In this document: positions 1-6,061 of the stretch, in pieces
How positions within the stretch are numbered: position 1 is the stretch's first letter
Layout of the letters: each line of letters starts with the position of its first letter
NCBI GenBank assembly: GCA_002408725.1
Contig: DHTR01000100.1
Location: 3,236-10,002, forward strand
Reading direction: 5' to 3'
DNA from: Pelotomaculum sp. UBA5255
GTDB lineage: Bacteria > Bacillota > Desulfotomaculia > Desulfotomaculales > Pelotomaculaceae
DNA length: 6,767 bases
Notes under the pieces: model-generated
What the model was told of the DNA's origin: nothing
The model's input: the letters and a program-made list of their open reading frames with translations, nothing else
Databases searched by the model: none
Program-made: the position numbers and the translations under genes

Positions 1-775
1 CATCATCCCGCACCTCCGCCACCCGCTTCGATACGTCGCGGGGGCGGGCCACATCGCAGACCACAGCACCGCGCTTAAGGTCCTCCGGCTCAATAACCGT
101 GTCCTCGGAACTGGTTACGGTGATGATGATGTCTCCATTTTGCAGAGCCTTCTTGCTATCGGAAGTGACTTTTACGGCCAGGCCGGTGTCGAAAAGGATT
201 TTGGCGGCGAGTTCCTCCAGCTTGCGCTCATTCCGCGCCACCAGGGTTATGCTGCGCGCCTCCCGGGCCAGCACCAGGGCGCAAACTCTTCCGATGGCGC
301 CGGTGGCCCCCATGATTACAACGGAAGACTTCTTCAGATCGTGCCCCATAACCCTGGCCGCCTCTCTGGTCGCTTCAATGGCCGTGGCAACAGTGTAGCT
401 GTTCCCTGTGGTGACCGGTATCTTTAAGCGGCCGGCAACTGTGAGACCGGCATCTCCCACGACCTTGGTGAAGGCGCCCAGCCCCAAAATTTTAGCTCCG
501 AGTTTTTCGGCCACCTGGCCTCCCTGGATGATTTTGTTTAAAACATACGTCTGGGGAAGACTCATCAGCAGCCGCACTGTCAGGGGACAGGCGATAAACC
601 AGCCCTCGGCCTCTTCGTGAGGAGAGCGAATGCCGGTGATGTGGGATACCTTCATGGAAGGAAGCAGAGAAAAGGCCCGTTCAATGAACTGGTCGGGTAA
701 AAATCGGGCAATTTTAAACTTCCTGGCTACGTCGCCGGCGTCCATGGGGTGGATCATAAAGGCAAAATTTTGCAA
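1..775 (-). CDS. Acyl-ACP reductase-like / COG5322-type NAD(P)-dependent dehydrogenase, 3' end cut by window
   Basis: 258 codons are visible and the gene runs off the left edge. The start is taken as TTG at 775-773, because a strong GGAGG lies 9 bases upstream; the first ATG is six codons later (757-755). The protein has a Rossmann dinucleotide-binding loop GATGAIGR at residues 156-163, followed by a strand ending in LVARN (178-182), and a conserved TTGN segment at 122-125. By recall, the order and wording of these segments match cyanobacterial long-chain acyl-ACP reductase (FTTGNTHTAY, then GATGDIGS), including the N-terminal FAFMIHPMD stretch. The known enzyme reduces acyl-ACP to fatty aldehyde through a cysteine acyl intermediate. 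That cysteine would lie past the cut end, so chemistry cannot be confirmed. Firmicute homologues are usually labelled predicted amino-acid or shikimate dehydrogenase. It sits 14 bases after the HTH gene and is probably cotranscribed with it. The family call is fairly secure, the substrate is not. Confidence 0.8.
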   Translation of the reverse strand, partial: MQNFAFMIHPMDAGDVARKFKIARFLPDQFIERAFSLLPSMKVSHITGIRSPHEEAEGWFIACPLTVRLLMSLPQTYVLNKIIQGGQVAEKLGAKILGLGAFTKVVGDAGLTVAGRLKIPVTTGNSYTVATAIEATREAARVMGHDLKKSSVVIMGATGAIGRVCALVLAREARSITLVARNERKLEELAAKILFDTGLAVKVTSDSKKALQNGDIIITVTSSEDTVIEPEDLKRGAVVCDVARPRDVSKRVAEVRDD

Positions 776-784
776 GAATTGCTT

Positions 785-790
785 CCTCCC
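785..790 (-). promoter_or_regulatory. Shine-Dalgarno site that sets the TTG start of the reductase
   Basis: GGGAGG on the minus strand lies 9 bases before TTG at 775. Its first base is also the last base of the TAG stop of the HTH gene (792-790), so ribosomes finishing that gene would be placed directly on this site. Translational coupling of the pair is inferred. Confidence 0.7.
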
Positions 791-1314
791 TATCCTTTGA
801 TCGCCCGGATTAATTCGATAATTTTTCCGGTTTCAACGTATTTATCTTCCTGGATGGGCGACTCCCCGATCTCAAACCCCACCACATCCTTGTCAAGAAC
901 CGCCTCAAAGATTTTAATCCGCTTGTTTGAGCCGATGATGACGACGTGGTCAAAGGAATGGGCCCTGGTGATCAGCTCCATGATTGAATCGAAAAGGTCA
1001 ACACCGCTCTTCTGCTTAATAAAGTCCCATCGCTCACTTTCTGACATCAAAAAGATAAAGTCTACACCCTCGCTTTCTAAAACCTCCTGAATTTCAGCTT
1101 TATTCAGGACCGGAAACCCGATCACCGCGAGCCTGCACCCTTTTCTGATTTCCCCCAGGCTTTCCAGGCGGCAGACAAGGGTCCGGTCCACGCCCAGGCG
1201 CGAGGCAACTTCAGTCTGGGGTAGACCCTTTGCCCTGAGGGTAAGGATCTCGCCAATAATGCCGTCAAGTTTACGCCTGCTGATAATTTTCTCACCCAAC
1301 CTGATTAAATCCAA
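790..1314 (-). CDS. Small HTH DNA-binding protein with unassigned C-terminal alpha/beta domain
   Basis: 174 residues. The start is TTG at 1314-1312, because an in-frame TAA lies six codons upstream and no ATG or GTG is available near the N-terminus. A GGCGGG-rich stretch upstream may serve as a weak ribosome site. Residues about 25-55 form a helix-turn-helix: an alanine-rich helix, then LPQTEVASRLGVDRTLVCRL, which reads like a sigma-factor or Xre type recognition unit. From residue 61 the chain alternates hydrophobic strands and helices (RLAVIGFPV at 61-69, VDFIFLM at 84-90, DHVVIIGSN at 122-130), suggesting a Rossmann-like or flavodoxin-like sensor domain. I recognise no named family for it. 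The gene follows the dus terminator, a palindromic operator candidate and an AT-rich promoter region, and directly precedes the reductase. This suggests an autoregulated local regulator whose C-terminal domain senses a ligand; that role is inference. Confidence 0.8.
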   Translation of the reverse strand: MDLIRLGEKIISRRKLDGIIGEILTLRAKGLPQTEVASRLGVDRTLVCRLESLGEIRKGCRLAVIGFPVLNKAEIQEVLESEGVDFIFLMSESERWDFIKQKSGVDLFDSIMELITRAHSFDHVVIIGSNKRIKIFEAVLDKDVVGFEIGESPIQEDKYVETGKIIELIRAIKG

Positions 1315-1334
1315 AGCTTCCCGCCGCCTTTAAA

Positions 1335-1358
1335 ATTATATTCTAATATATTACCAGG
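1335..1358 (-). promoter_or_regulatory. Candidate promoter of the HTH-reductase pair
   Basis: This is an AT-rich stretch just upstream of the HTH start. It holds an extended -10 candidate, TGG followed by TAATAT (1356-1348), and a perfect TATAAT at 1340-1335. Neither has a convincing -35 at normal spacing; an extended -10 could work without one. The element position is therefore uncertain. Confidence 0.4.
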
Positions 1359-1372
1359 TTCCGGCCTAAATA

Positions 1373-1392
1373 TGTGCACAAATTTGTGTACA
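1373..1392. promoter_or_regulatory. 20-bp near-perfect palindrome, probable operator
   Basis: The plus strand reads TGTGCACAAATTTGTGTACA. The two 10-base arms match at 9 of 10 positions, centred between 1382 and 1383, with no spacer. There is no T-tract beside it, so it is not a terminator. It lies between the dus terminator and the -10 candidates, where the -35 region of the HTH gene would be. A dimeric regulator binding site is the natural reading, and the adjacent HTH protein is the first candidate. Confidence 0.6.
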
Positions 1393-1405
1393 CTACGATC
1401 TTAGC

Positions 1406-1434
1406 AAAAAAAGAAGCCGCTTTTCAAGGGCTTC
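1406..1434 (-). terminator. Rho-independent terminator after dus
   Basis: On the minus strand, GAAGCC (1434-1429) pairs with GGCTTC (1418-1413). The stem continues with CTT/AAG past one bulged C, leaving a three-base loop. Seven T residues follow directly (1412-1406). The hairpin starts 14 bases after the dus stop codon and separates coaX-dus from the HTH-reductase pair. Confidence 0.9.
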
Positions 1435-1448
1435 GGACAATATTTATT

Positions 1449-2393
1449 TTAAGTTAAAATGTCTTTGATTTCTTCTTTTGATTGCGCCTTGTTGATGGAT
1501 TCCCTGAGGCGGGCCGAATTCCTTAAGCCCCGGGTATACCAGGCCGCGTGTTTGCGCATTTCCCAAACCGCCACCTTTTCGCCCTTAAAACCGACCAGCA
1601 GCTCCAGGTGCCTCAGGGCTGTGGCAATCCTTTCTTCGTACGTGGGGCCGGGAAGAAGTTCGCCGGTTTTTAAGTAATGCACGGTCCGGGTAAAAATCCA
1701 GGGATTGCCGAGGGCGGCCCGCCCGATCATGACACCGTCACAGCCCGTCTGCTCGATCATGGCCAGGGCGTCGGGGGGAGCCCAGATGTCGCCGTTGCCA
1801 ATAACCGGAACTCTAACGGCTCTTTTAACTGCGGCAATAATACCCCAGTCGGCCTTCCCGGCGTAAAACTGGCTTCGGGTGCGACCGTGCACGGTGAGCG
1901 CGGCCGCGCCCGCACTGGTCACGAGCCGCGCCAGTTCAACGGCGTTCACATTGTCCTCGCTCCAGCCCTTGCGCATTTTTACGGTCACGGGAACCTTGAC
2001 CCGGCTGACGACAGAGCTTACAATTTCTGCAGCTTTTTCGGGATCCCGCATCAAGGACGAACCTTCGCCGTTCTTTACGATCTTGGGTGTCGGACAGCCC
2101 ATATTAAGATCGATTAGGACAGCACCCCGGCTTTCTACGATTTCAGCCGCCCGGGCCATGTATTCACTGTTGGAACCGAAAATTTGCACACTGACCGGGC
2201 CCTTTTCTCCTGAGCTGTCCAGCAGGCTGCAGGTTTTGGGGTTTCCATACAAAAGAGCCTGGTCGCTCACCATTTCGGTGCAGACCAGGCCGCAGCCGGC
2301 CTCCTTTGCAAGAAGGCGGTAGGCTTTATCGGTAATGCCGGCCATAGGCGCGGCAATCACCGGGTTTTCAAGCTGCACGGGGCCAATTTTCAC
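1449..2393 (-). CDS. dusB: tRNA-dihydrouridine synthase, DusB-like
   Basis: 314 residues, close to the roughly 320 usual for the family. It reduces specific uridines in the tRNA D-loop region to dihydrouridine, using FMN and NADPH, in the cytoplasm. The TIM-barrel carries PMAG at 16-19, the catalytic cysteine C100 in NMGCPTPK, the FMN-contacting lysine K139 in VKMRKGW, HGRT at 169-172, GNGD at 199-202 and GRAALGNPW at 224-232. The C-terminal part (about 240-314) is helical, as expected for the tRNA-binding domain. The start is GTG at 2393, overlapping the coaX TGA as GTGA, with AAAGGA ten bases upstream. The tight overlap implies cotranslation with coaX, and a strong terminator follows the TAA. 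The Dus family is certain; the B subtype rests on the general wording of the motifs and on neighbours. Confidence 0.95.
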   Translation of the reverse strand: MKIGPVQLENPVIAAPMAGITDKAYRLLAKEAGCGLVCTEMVSDQALLYGNPKTCSLLDSSGEKGPVSVQIFGSNSEYMARAAEIVESRGAVLIDLNMGCPTPKIVKNGEGSSLMRDPEKAAEIVSSVVSRVKVPVTVKMRKGWSEDNVNAVELARLVTSAGAAALTVHGRTRSQFYAGKADWGIIAAVKRAVRVPVIGNGDIWAPPDALAMIEQTGCDGVMIGRAALGNPWIFTRTVHYLKTGELLPGPTYEERIATALRHLELLVGFKGEKVAVWEMRKHAAWYTRGLRNSARLRESINKAQSKEEIKDILT

Positions 2394-3160
2394 CGCTGCA
2401 GATTCCTTTCGTAAATTAATCTCAGGCCGGTCAGGGTCAGGAAGGAGTCGACCCGCTCAATGGTTGAGCTTTCCTGCGCGATCAACCTGGCCATCCCGCC
2501 GGTCGCAATAACTTTAGTTTCTTCACCCAGTTCCTTTTTCATGCGCCTGACAATCTCATCAACCTGTCCCACAAATCCGTAAAAAATGCCTGCCTGCATG
2601 CTGCAGACGGTGTTTTTCCCGATTATCCCCGACGGCTTAACCACCTCTACCCGGGGAAGTTTGGCCGCCCGGGCAAATAGCGCCTCCGTTGAAATGCTGA
2701 TGCCCGGCGCAATGGCCCCGCCCAGGTATTCCCCCCTCTCGCTGATAGCGCAAAAGGTCGTGGCTGTCCCGAAGTCAACAATGATCAGAGGTCCCCCGTA
2801 GAGTTCGAAGCCGGCCACGGCATTAACAATGCGGTCGGCGCCGACTTCCCTGGGGTTCTCATACCTGATCGAAAGCCCTGTTTTGATCCCGGGGCCGACC
2901 ACCATCGGGCTAAGGTCGAAGTACTTCTGGCACATGTTGTCCAGCGTAAAAGTCAGCGGCGGCACCACTGTAGATATAACCACCGCCTTGATCGATTTCA
3001 TTTCAATGCCGGAGGTGGCAAACAGATCTCTCAGGATAATCCCGTATTCGTCAGAAGTGCGGTTGCGACTTGTGGAAAGCCGCCAGTGCGCCACCAGTCC
3101 CTTGCTTCGGTACACACCCAAAACGATATTGGTATTGCCGATATCAAAAACCAGGACCAT
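2390..3160 (-). CDS. coaX: Type III pantothenate kinase
   Basis: 256 residues, the normal length for CoaX. It phosphorylates pantothenate with ATP, the first step of coenzyme A synthesis, and is the ASKHA-fold form that is typically insensitive to CoA feedback and often needs a monovalent cation. Visible motifs are the N-terminal phosphate loop DIGNTN (6-11), TSDEYG (35-40), STVVPPLT (63-70), GADR with the catalytic aspartate (107-110), DFGTATTF (129-136), the glycine-rich GGAIAPG (147-153) and TGG (220-222). The frame stays open for 27 codons further upstream, to 3241. I chose ATG at 3160 because DIGNTN always lies at the extreme N-terminus, and because GGGGA sits five bases upstream. The extra upstream frame covers a tandem repeat and a promoter candidate. 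The gene overlaps dus by four bases. Confidence 0.95.
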   Translation of the reverse strand: MVLVFDIGNTNIVLGVYRSKGLVAHWRLSTSRNRTSDEYGIILRDLFATSGIEMKSIKAVVISTVVPPLTFTLDNMCQKYFDLSPMVVGPGIKTGLSIRYENPREVGADRIVNAVAGFELYGGPLIIVDFGTATTFCAISERGEYLGGAIAPGISISTEALFARAAKLPRVEVVKPSGIIGKNTVCSMQAGIFYGFVGQVDEIVRRMKKELGEETKVIATGGMARLIAQESSTIERVDSFLTLTGLRLIYERNLQR

Positions 3161-3172
3161 TGCCGTCCCCAC

Positions 3173-3210
3173 TTTCCGTCTTCGTTCGAAATCTCCATCT
3201 TCCTTCGAAA
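3173..3210 (-). repeat. Tandem pair of 19-bp repeats in the coaX leader
   Basis: On the minus strand TTTCGAAGGAAGATGGAGA (3210-3192) is followed directly by TTTCGAACGAAGACGGAAA (3191-3173), identical at 16 of 19 positions. Each copy begins with the self-complementary TTCGAA. The pair sits between the candidate coaX promoter and the coaX ribosome site, so it could be a regulator-binding repeat or a leader RNA element. It is equally possible that it is a neutral local duplication. Confidence 0.6.
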
Positions 3211-3212
3211 CA

Positions 3213-3241
3213 ATTTTAACAGAGGCCTGCCTCCAGCGCAA
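3213..3241 (-). promoter_or_regulatory. Candidate sigma-A-type promoter for coaX-dus
   Basis: On the minus strand TTGCGC (3241-3236) is separated by 17 bases from TAAAAT (3218-3213), which is preceded by TGT and so forms an extended -10. The -10 matches the consensus at 5 of 6 positions, the -35 only in its TTG. It lies in the 110-base gap after sat. With it, coaX-dus could be expressed independently of the transporter-sat genes. Confidence 0.55.
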
Positions 3242-3270
3242 GAAAAATAATGGGGTCCGGCGGGGTCATG

Positions 3271-4437
3271 TCAGCGGCGCGGCTTCTTTTGGGAATAATA
3301 TCGGATCAGGATTTCTGCAATCTCTTTCCGGGTGAATTCCTCGGGGGGTGTCAGGCCGGCTGAAAGCATCTCCCGGACCCTGGTGCCGCTTAAGATGACC
3401 TGACTGTCCCTGTCATGGGGGCAGGTTTTCCCACTGGCCATGCTGTCGCAAACCCTGCAATAAAAGGTGTGCTCGAAAAAGAGAGGCGTAATCCCCAGTT
3501 CCTCCGGCGCAAACTCCTCAAAGATCAACTGGGCGTCATAGGTGCCGTAGTAATTTCCCACGCCGGCGTGGTCTCTCCCGACGATAAAGTGGGTGGCCCC
3601 GTAATTTTTCCGGACAATGGCATGAAAGATCGCCTCCCTGGGGCCTGCGTAGCGCATGGCTGCCGGGAAAGCCGACATAAAGGTCCTGTCCGCCGGATAG
3701 TAGTGGGACAGCAGGGTGTTGTAGCACTCTACCCGGACTTCCGCCGGGATGTCATCAGCCTTGGTTTCCCCGACCAGCGGGTTGACAAAGAGCCCGTCGC
3801 AAATTTCCAGGGCGCACTTCTGGAGGTACTCGTGAGCCCTGTGAATGGGGTTGCGGGTTTGGAAGGCGACTATCCGCTTCCAGCCCCTTTCCCGGAAGAT
3901 GCGCCTTGTTTCGGCCGGATCGAGAAACATTTGGGGAAATTGCCGCGCCTTTCTCCTGCTGATCAGGCTGATTTCTCCACCTACCAGGTACCGGCCCCGC
4001 CGCATAACCCGGTCTACCCCCGGGTGAGCCTCGTCCGTAGTCCTGTAAACTTTTTCGGCTTCCCGTTCCCTGGAATACTCGAAAATCTCCTCGACCCGGA
4101 TCAGCCCCAGCAATTCTTTCTCCTCGCTGTAGAGCGCAGCCTCGCGCCCCGGCGCCAGCCGGCCGGCCTCCCGCGGGCCGACACCCAGGACGACGGGGAT
4201 ACTCCAGACCGTGTTGTCTGACAGCCGCATCCGGCTGACAACGCTTTCGTAATCCTCTTTTTTCATAAAGCCCCGGAGCGGGCTGAAGGCGCCGTTTGCA
4301 ATCAGCTCCAGATCCGAGATTTCCCATTGATCCAGGACCAGGCCGGGCAGGGACCCCGCCCTTGCCAACGCTTCTTCCCGGTCCTGACCGGTCAGCATTT
4401 GATTAATCAGTGTTCCTCCGTGCGGTTGGAGACTCAA
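3271..4437 (-). CDS. sat: ATP sulfurylase (sulfate adenylyltransferase)
   Basis: 388 residues from the chosen start. The enzyme joins ATP and sulfate into adenosine phosphosulfate plus pyrophosphate, or runs in reverse to make ATP. Residues about 1-168 form the PUA-like N-terminal domain and the rest the catalytic domain, with QTRNPIHRAHE at 193-203 (nucleotide and sulfate binding) and GRDHAGVG at 287-294. A cysteine cluster, C327, C330, C339 with H341, resembles the zinc knuckle of stand-alone bacterial and archaeal Sat. There is no APS kinase domain. The frame extends upstream to 4512 into the permease gene, but I take TTG at 4437, seven bases after GGGGTGA. Homologues begin with the same PHGG-containing stretch, here at residues 5-8. 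It lies 35 bases behind the permease. No aprBA, cysC or reductase is in the window, so dissimilatory versus assimilatory use is unresolved. Confidence 0.95.
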   Translation of the reverse strand: MSLQPHGGTLINQMLTGQDREEALARAGSLPGLVLDQWEISDLELIANGAFSPLRGFMKKEDYESVVSRMRLSDNTVWSIPVVLGVGPREAGRLAPGREAALYSEEKELLGLIRVEEIFEYSREREAEKVYRTTDEAHPGVDRVMRRGRYLVGGEISLISRRKARQFPQMFLDPAETRRIFRERGWKRIVAFQTRNPIHRAHEYLQKCALEICDGLFVNPLVGETKADDIPAEVRVECYNTLLSHYYPADRTFMSAFPAAMRYAGPREAIFHAIVRKNYGATHFIVGRDHAGVGNYYGTYDAQLIFEEFAPEELGITPLFFEHTFYCRVCDSMASGKTCPHDRDSQVILSGTRVREMLSAGLTPPEEFTRKEIAEILIRYYSQKKPRR

Positions 4438-4444
4438 AACAATT

Positions 4445-4451
4445 TCACCCC
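4445..4451 (-). promoter_or_regulatory. Shine-Dalgarno site that sets the TTG start of sat
   Basis: GGGGTGA on the minus strand matches part of the AAGGAGGTGATC anti-16S complement and lies seven bases before TTG at 4437. It favours this start over the upstream in-frame codon at 4512, which would add 25 unlikely residues inside the permease gene. Confidence 0.65.
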
Positions 4452-4455
4452 AGTT

Positions 4456-4468
4456 ATCAAAATTTGAT
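4456..4468. repeat. 13-bp palindrome in the permease-sat gap
   Basis: The sequence ATCAAA, one central base, then TTTGAT is a perfect 6-bp inverted repeat just upstream of the sat ribosome site. It is AT-rich with a single-base loop, so it is poor as an RNA hairpin. It could be a protein site or chance. Confidence 0.3.
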
Positions 4469-4472
4469 CTAT

Positions 4473-5252
4473 TTAGGCCCTGTTTAAGCCCCAGCGCTGC
4501 CGGATGGAGCATTCAACCCGGCCAAAAACAAATTTGTCGATAATCAGGCCGATGATAATAATGATTACCATGACGCCCACAACCTGGTTCATATCGTGCA
4601 GGTCCCTGCCAAGTGTAAGGATGTAGCCCAAACCATCCTTAGGAGACAACAATTCCCCGGCCATCAAGGCCCTCCAGGCAAAGGACCAGCCCTGTTTCAT
4701 GCCTGTGATGATGGTGGGGAGGGCTGCGGGAATGACCACCGAGGTATATGCCTTAAACCCCTTTGCGCCCATGGTCCTGGCAACCCTCATGTAAATCGGG
4801 GGCACGTTCTTGATGCCTCCAAGGGTAGCCATGCTGATGGAAAAAACCGAGCCGATGGCCACCACAAAAATAATGGAATCTTCACCAATGCCGAACCAGA
4901 GAATGGCCAGGGGCAACCAGCAAATGCTTGGCAGGGTCTGAAGACCCAGGAGAAGCGGACTGAGCGTCTCATCCAGGAATCGGCAGGCTACAATTAAGAG
5001 TCCCAGCGAAAGCCCTGCAGCCAGTGAAATACTATAGCCCAGGAGAACCCTTTTCATGCTTGCGGCAGTGGCAATAATAAAACTATGATCCTGAAAGCCC
5101 TCCACCGCGTTATGAAAGACACCCAGGGGTGAGGGGAAGAGATAATCGGGCCACAGGCCGGTCCTAAATACTCCCTCCCACATTGCTATCAGGACTAAGT
5201 AGAAAAGTACTTTTTTTAAGAGTCCAGCCACTGTCATACTCCGACCTGGCAA
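4473..5252 (-). CDS. NitT/TauT-family ABC transporter permease (SsuC/TauC/NrtB-like)
   Basis: 259 residues, typical for the family. It forms the membrane channel of an importer for small oxyanions or sulfonates. Hydrophobic segments lie near residues 14-32, 67-90, 97-121, 125-143, 172-195 and 223-242. The cytoplasmic EAA loop that contacts the ATPase is near 157-180, with the conserved glycine in ARTMGAKGF and the following VIPAALP. The preferred start is TTG at 5252, seven bases after GGAGGTG; ATG at 5237 is the alternative, with a weaker AGG. Either start lies inside the ATPase gene, giving 89 or 74 bases of overlap. No later start keeps the first membrane segment, so the overlap looks real. 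Sat follows 35 bases after the TAA. The substrate cannot be assigned from the permease. Confidence 0.9.
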   Translation of the reverse strand: MPGRSMTVAGLLKKVLFYLVLIAMWEGVFRTGLWPDYLFPSPLGVFHNAVEGFQDHSFIIATAASMKRVLLGYSISLAAGLSLGLLIVACRFLDETLSPLLLGLQTLPSICWLPLAILWFGIGEDSIIFVVAIGSVFSISMATLGGIKNVPPIYMRVARTMGAKGFKAYTSVVIPAALPTIITGMKQGWSFAWRALMAGELLSPKDGLGYILTLGRDLHDMNQVVGVMVIIIIIGLIIDKFVFGRVECSIRQRWGLNRA

Positions 5253-6000
5253 CCTTTTCCACCTCCTCCTTCAGTTCCTTCATGATCTGGTTCACAATCC
5301 TGACCAAACCGGCATGCTCGGTTTCCCTGGGTCTGGCAAGATAAACCCTGTACTCCTTCTTGACCCTGCCCGGGTTGGCCGCCATCACGATTACCCTATC
5401 CGTAAGCAGGACGGCCTCTTCGACATTATGGGTGACAAAAATGATAGTTTTTTTTGTAGCGCACCAAATCTGCTGGAGTTCAGTATGAAGGATGCTCCGG
5501 GTCTGGCTGTCCAGGGCTGCAAAGGGTTCATCCATCAGCAAAATATCGGAATCCATGGCCAGCGCCCTGGACAGGGCCACCCGCTGGCGCATACCACCTG
5601 ATAATTCATGGATGAAGTGAGAGGCAAAGCGGGTCAGATGGACCATTTTGAGATAATGCATGGCCTTTTCCCGCCTTTCTTTTTTGGGGACTCCGGCAAT
5701 CTTCATCCCGTATTCTACATTATCGACAACCTTTAGCCAGGGAAACAGGGCCGGTTCCTGGAACATCACAATCCGGTCCGGCCCGGCCCCCATAATTTCC
5801 CGCCCTTCTTTGTAAACTTTACCGCTGCTGGCCTGCTCCAAACCGGCAATAATGTTTAGAACGGTCGTCTTACCACAGCCGGACGGGCCTACCAGCGAGA
5901 CAAACTCCCCTCTGGCGACGGTCAAATTGACGTTTTCCAGGGCCTTTGTATTTCCGCTAGGCGTGCTAAAAATTTTTCCCGCACCTTTGAGTTTTAACAT
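5164..6000 (-). CDS. NitT/TauT-family ABC transporter ATP-binding protein (SsuB/TauB/NrtD-like)
   Basis: 278 residues; it hydrolyses ATP to drive the importer. All catalytic elements are intact: Walker A GPSGCGKT at 38-45, Q-loop Q81 in FQEPALFPW, signature LSGGM at 133-137, Walker B ILLMDEP at 153-159, D-loop AALD at 161-164 and the switch histidine H191 in FVTHNVEEA. The FPW after the Q-loop is characteristic of the nitrate/sulfonate/taurine group. The start is ATG at 6000 with AGGGGAG six bases upstream. The protein is slightly longer than the usual 250-265 residues because its last 25-30 residues (from about KVARSEYDSGWTLKK) overlap the start of the permease gene. A frameshift near the end is possible but nothing shows it. 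It follows the binding-protein gene by 61 bases. Confidence 0.93.
   Translation of the reverse strand: MLKLKGAGKIFSTPSGNTKALENVNLTVARGEFVSLVGPSGCGKTTVLNIIAGLEQASSGKVYKEGREIMGAGPDRIVMFQEPALFPWLKVVDNVEYGMKIAGVPKKERREKAMHYLKMVHLTRFASHFIHELSGGMRQRVALSRALAMDSDILLMDEPFAALDSQTRSILHTELQQIWCATKKTIIFVTHNVEEAVLLTDRVIVMAANPGRVKKEYRVYLARPRETEHAGLVRIVNQIMKELKEEVEKVARSEYDSGWTLKKSTFLLSPDSNVGGSI
5260..5266 (-). promoter_or_regulatory. Internal Shine-Dalgarno site for the permease, inside the ATPase gene
   Basis: GGAGGTG, part of a longer purine run, lies seven bases before TTG at 5252. It also encodes a lysine/glutamate-rich helix (KEEVEK) of the ATPase, so part of the match may come from that codon choice. 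Confidence 0.5.
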
Positions 6001-6044
6001 CTGCCACTCCCCTTTGCGTAAGGCCTTTCTTTTTTACATAGCTT

Positions 6045-6059
6045 CCGGCAGTGGGCCGG
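6045..6059 (-). other. Small GC hairpin between binding-protein and ATPase genes
   Basis: CCGGC, a five-base loop, then GCCGG form a perfect 5-bp stem two bases after the binding-protein TAG. No T-tract follows, so it is not an intrinsic terminator. Such hairpins can protect the upstream message end and raise binding-protein levels relative to the membrane genes; that role is inferred. Confidence 0.4.
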
Positions 6060-6061
6060 TA

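Noticed and set aside
1677..2322. Two overlapping plus-strand open frames of about 146 codons
   Set aside because: Both are antisense to dus, which has all catalytic motifs; the frames are compositional shadows.
3161..3241. N-terminal extension of coaX to 3241
   Set aside because: It would place the family's N-terminal DIGNTN loop at about residue 33 and consists of the repeat and promoter region; ATG at 3160 has its own ribosome site.
3236..3275. Terminator after sat
   Set aside because: A T5 run exists on the minus strand, but GACCCC occurs twice as a direct repeat, not inverted, so no stem forms before the T-run.
2829..3335. 168-codon plus-strand open frame crossing the coaX start and the sat end
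   Set aside because: It is antisense to coaX and runs through its promoter and repeat region, with no domain.
3415..4221. 268-codon open frame on the plus strand
   Set aside because: It lies entirely antisense to sat, whose motifs are intact, and its translation is proline/glycine-rich with no recognisable domain.
3755..4327. 190-codon minus-strand frame inside sat
   Set aside because: It overlaps sat in another frame on the same strand and has low-complexity Gly/Arg/Pro composition.
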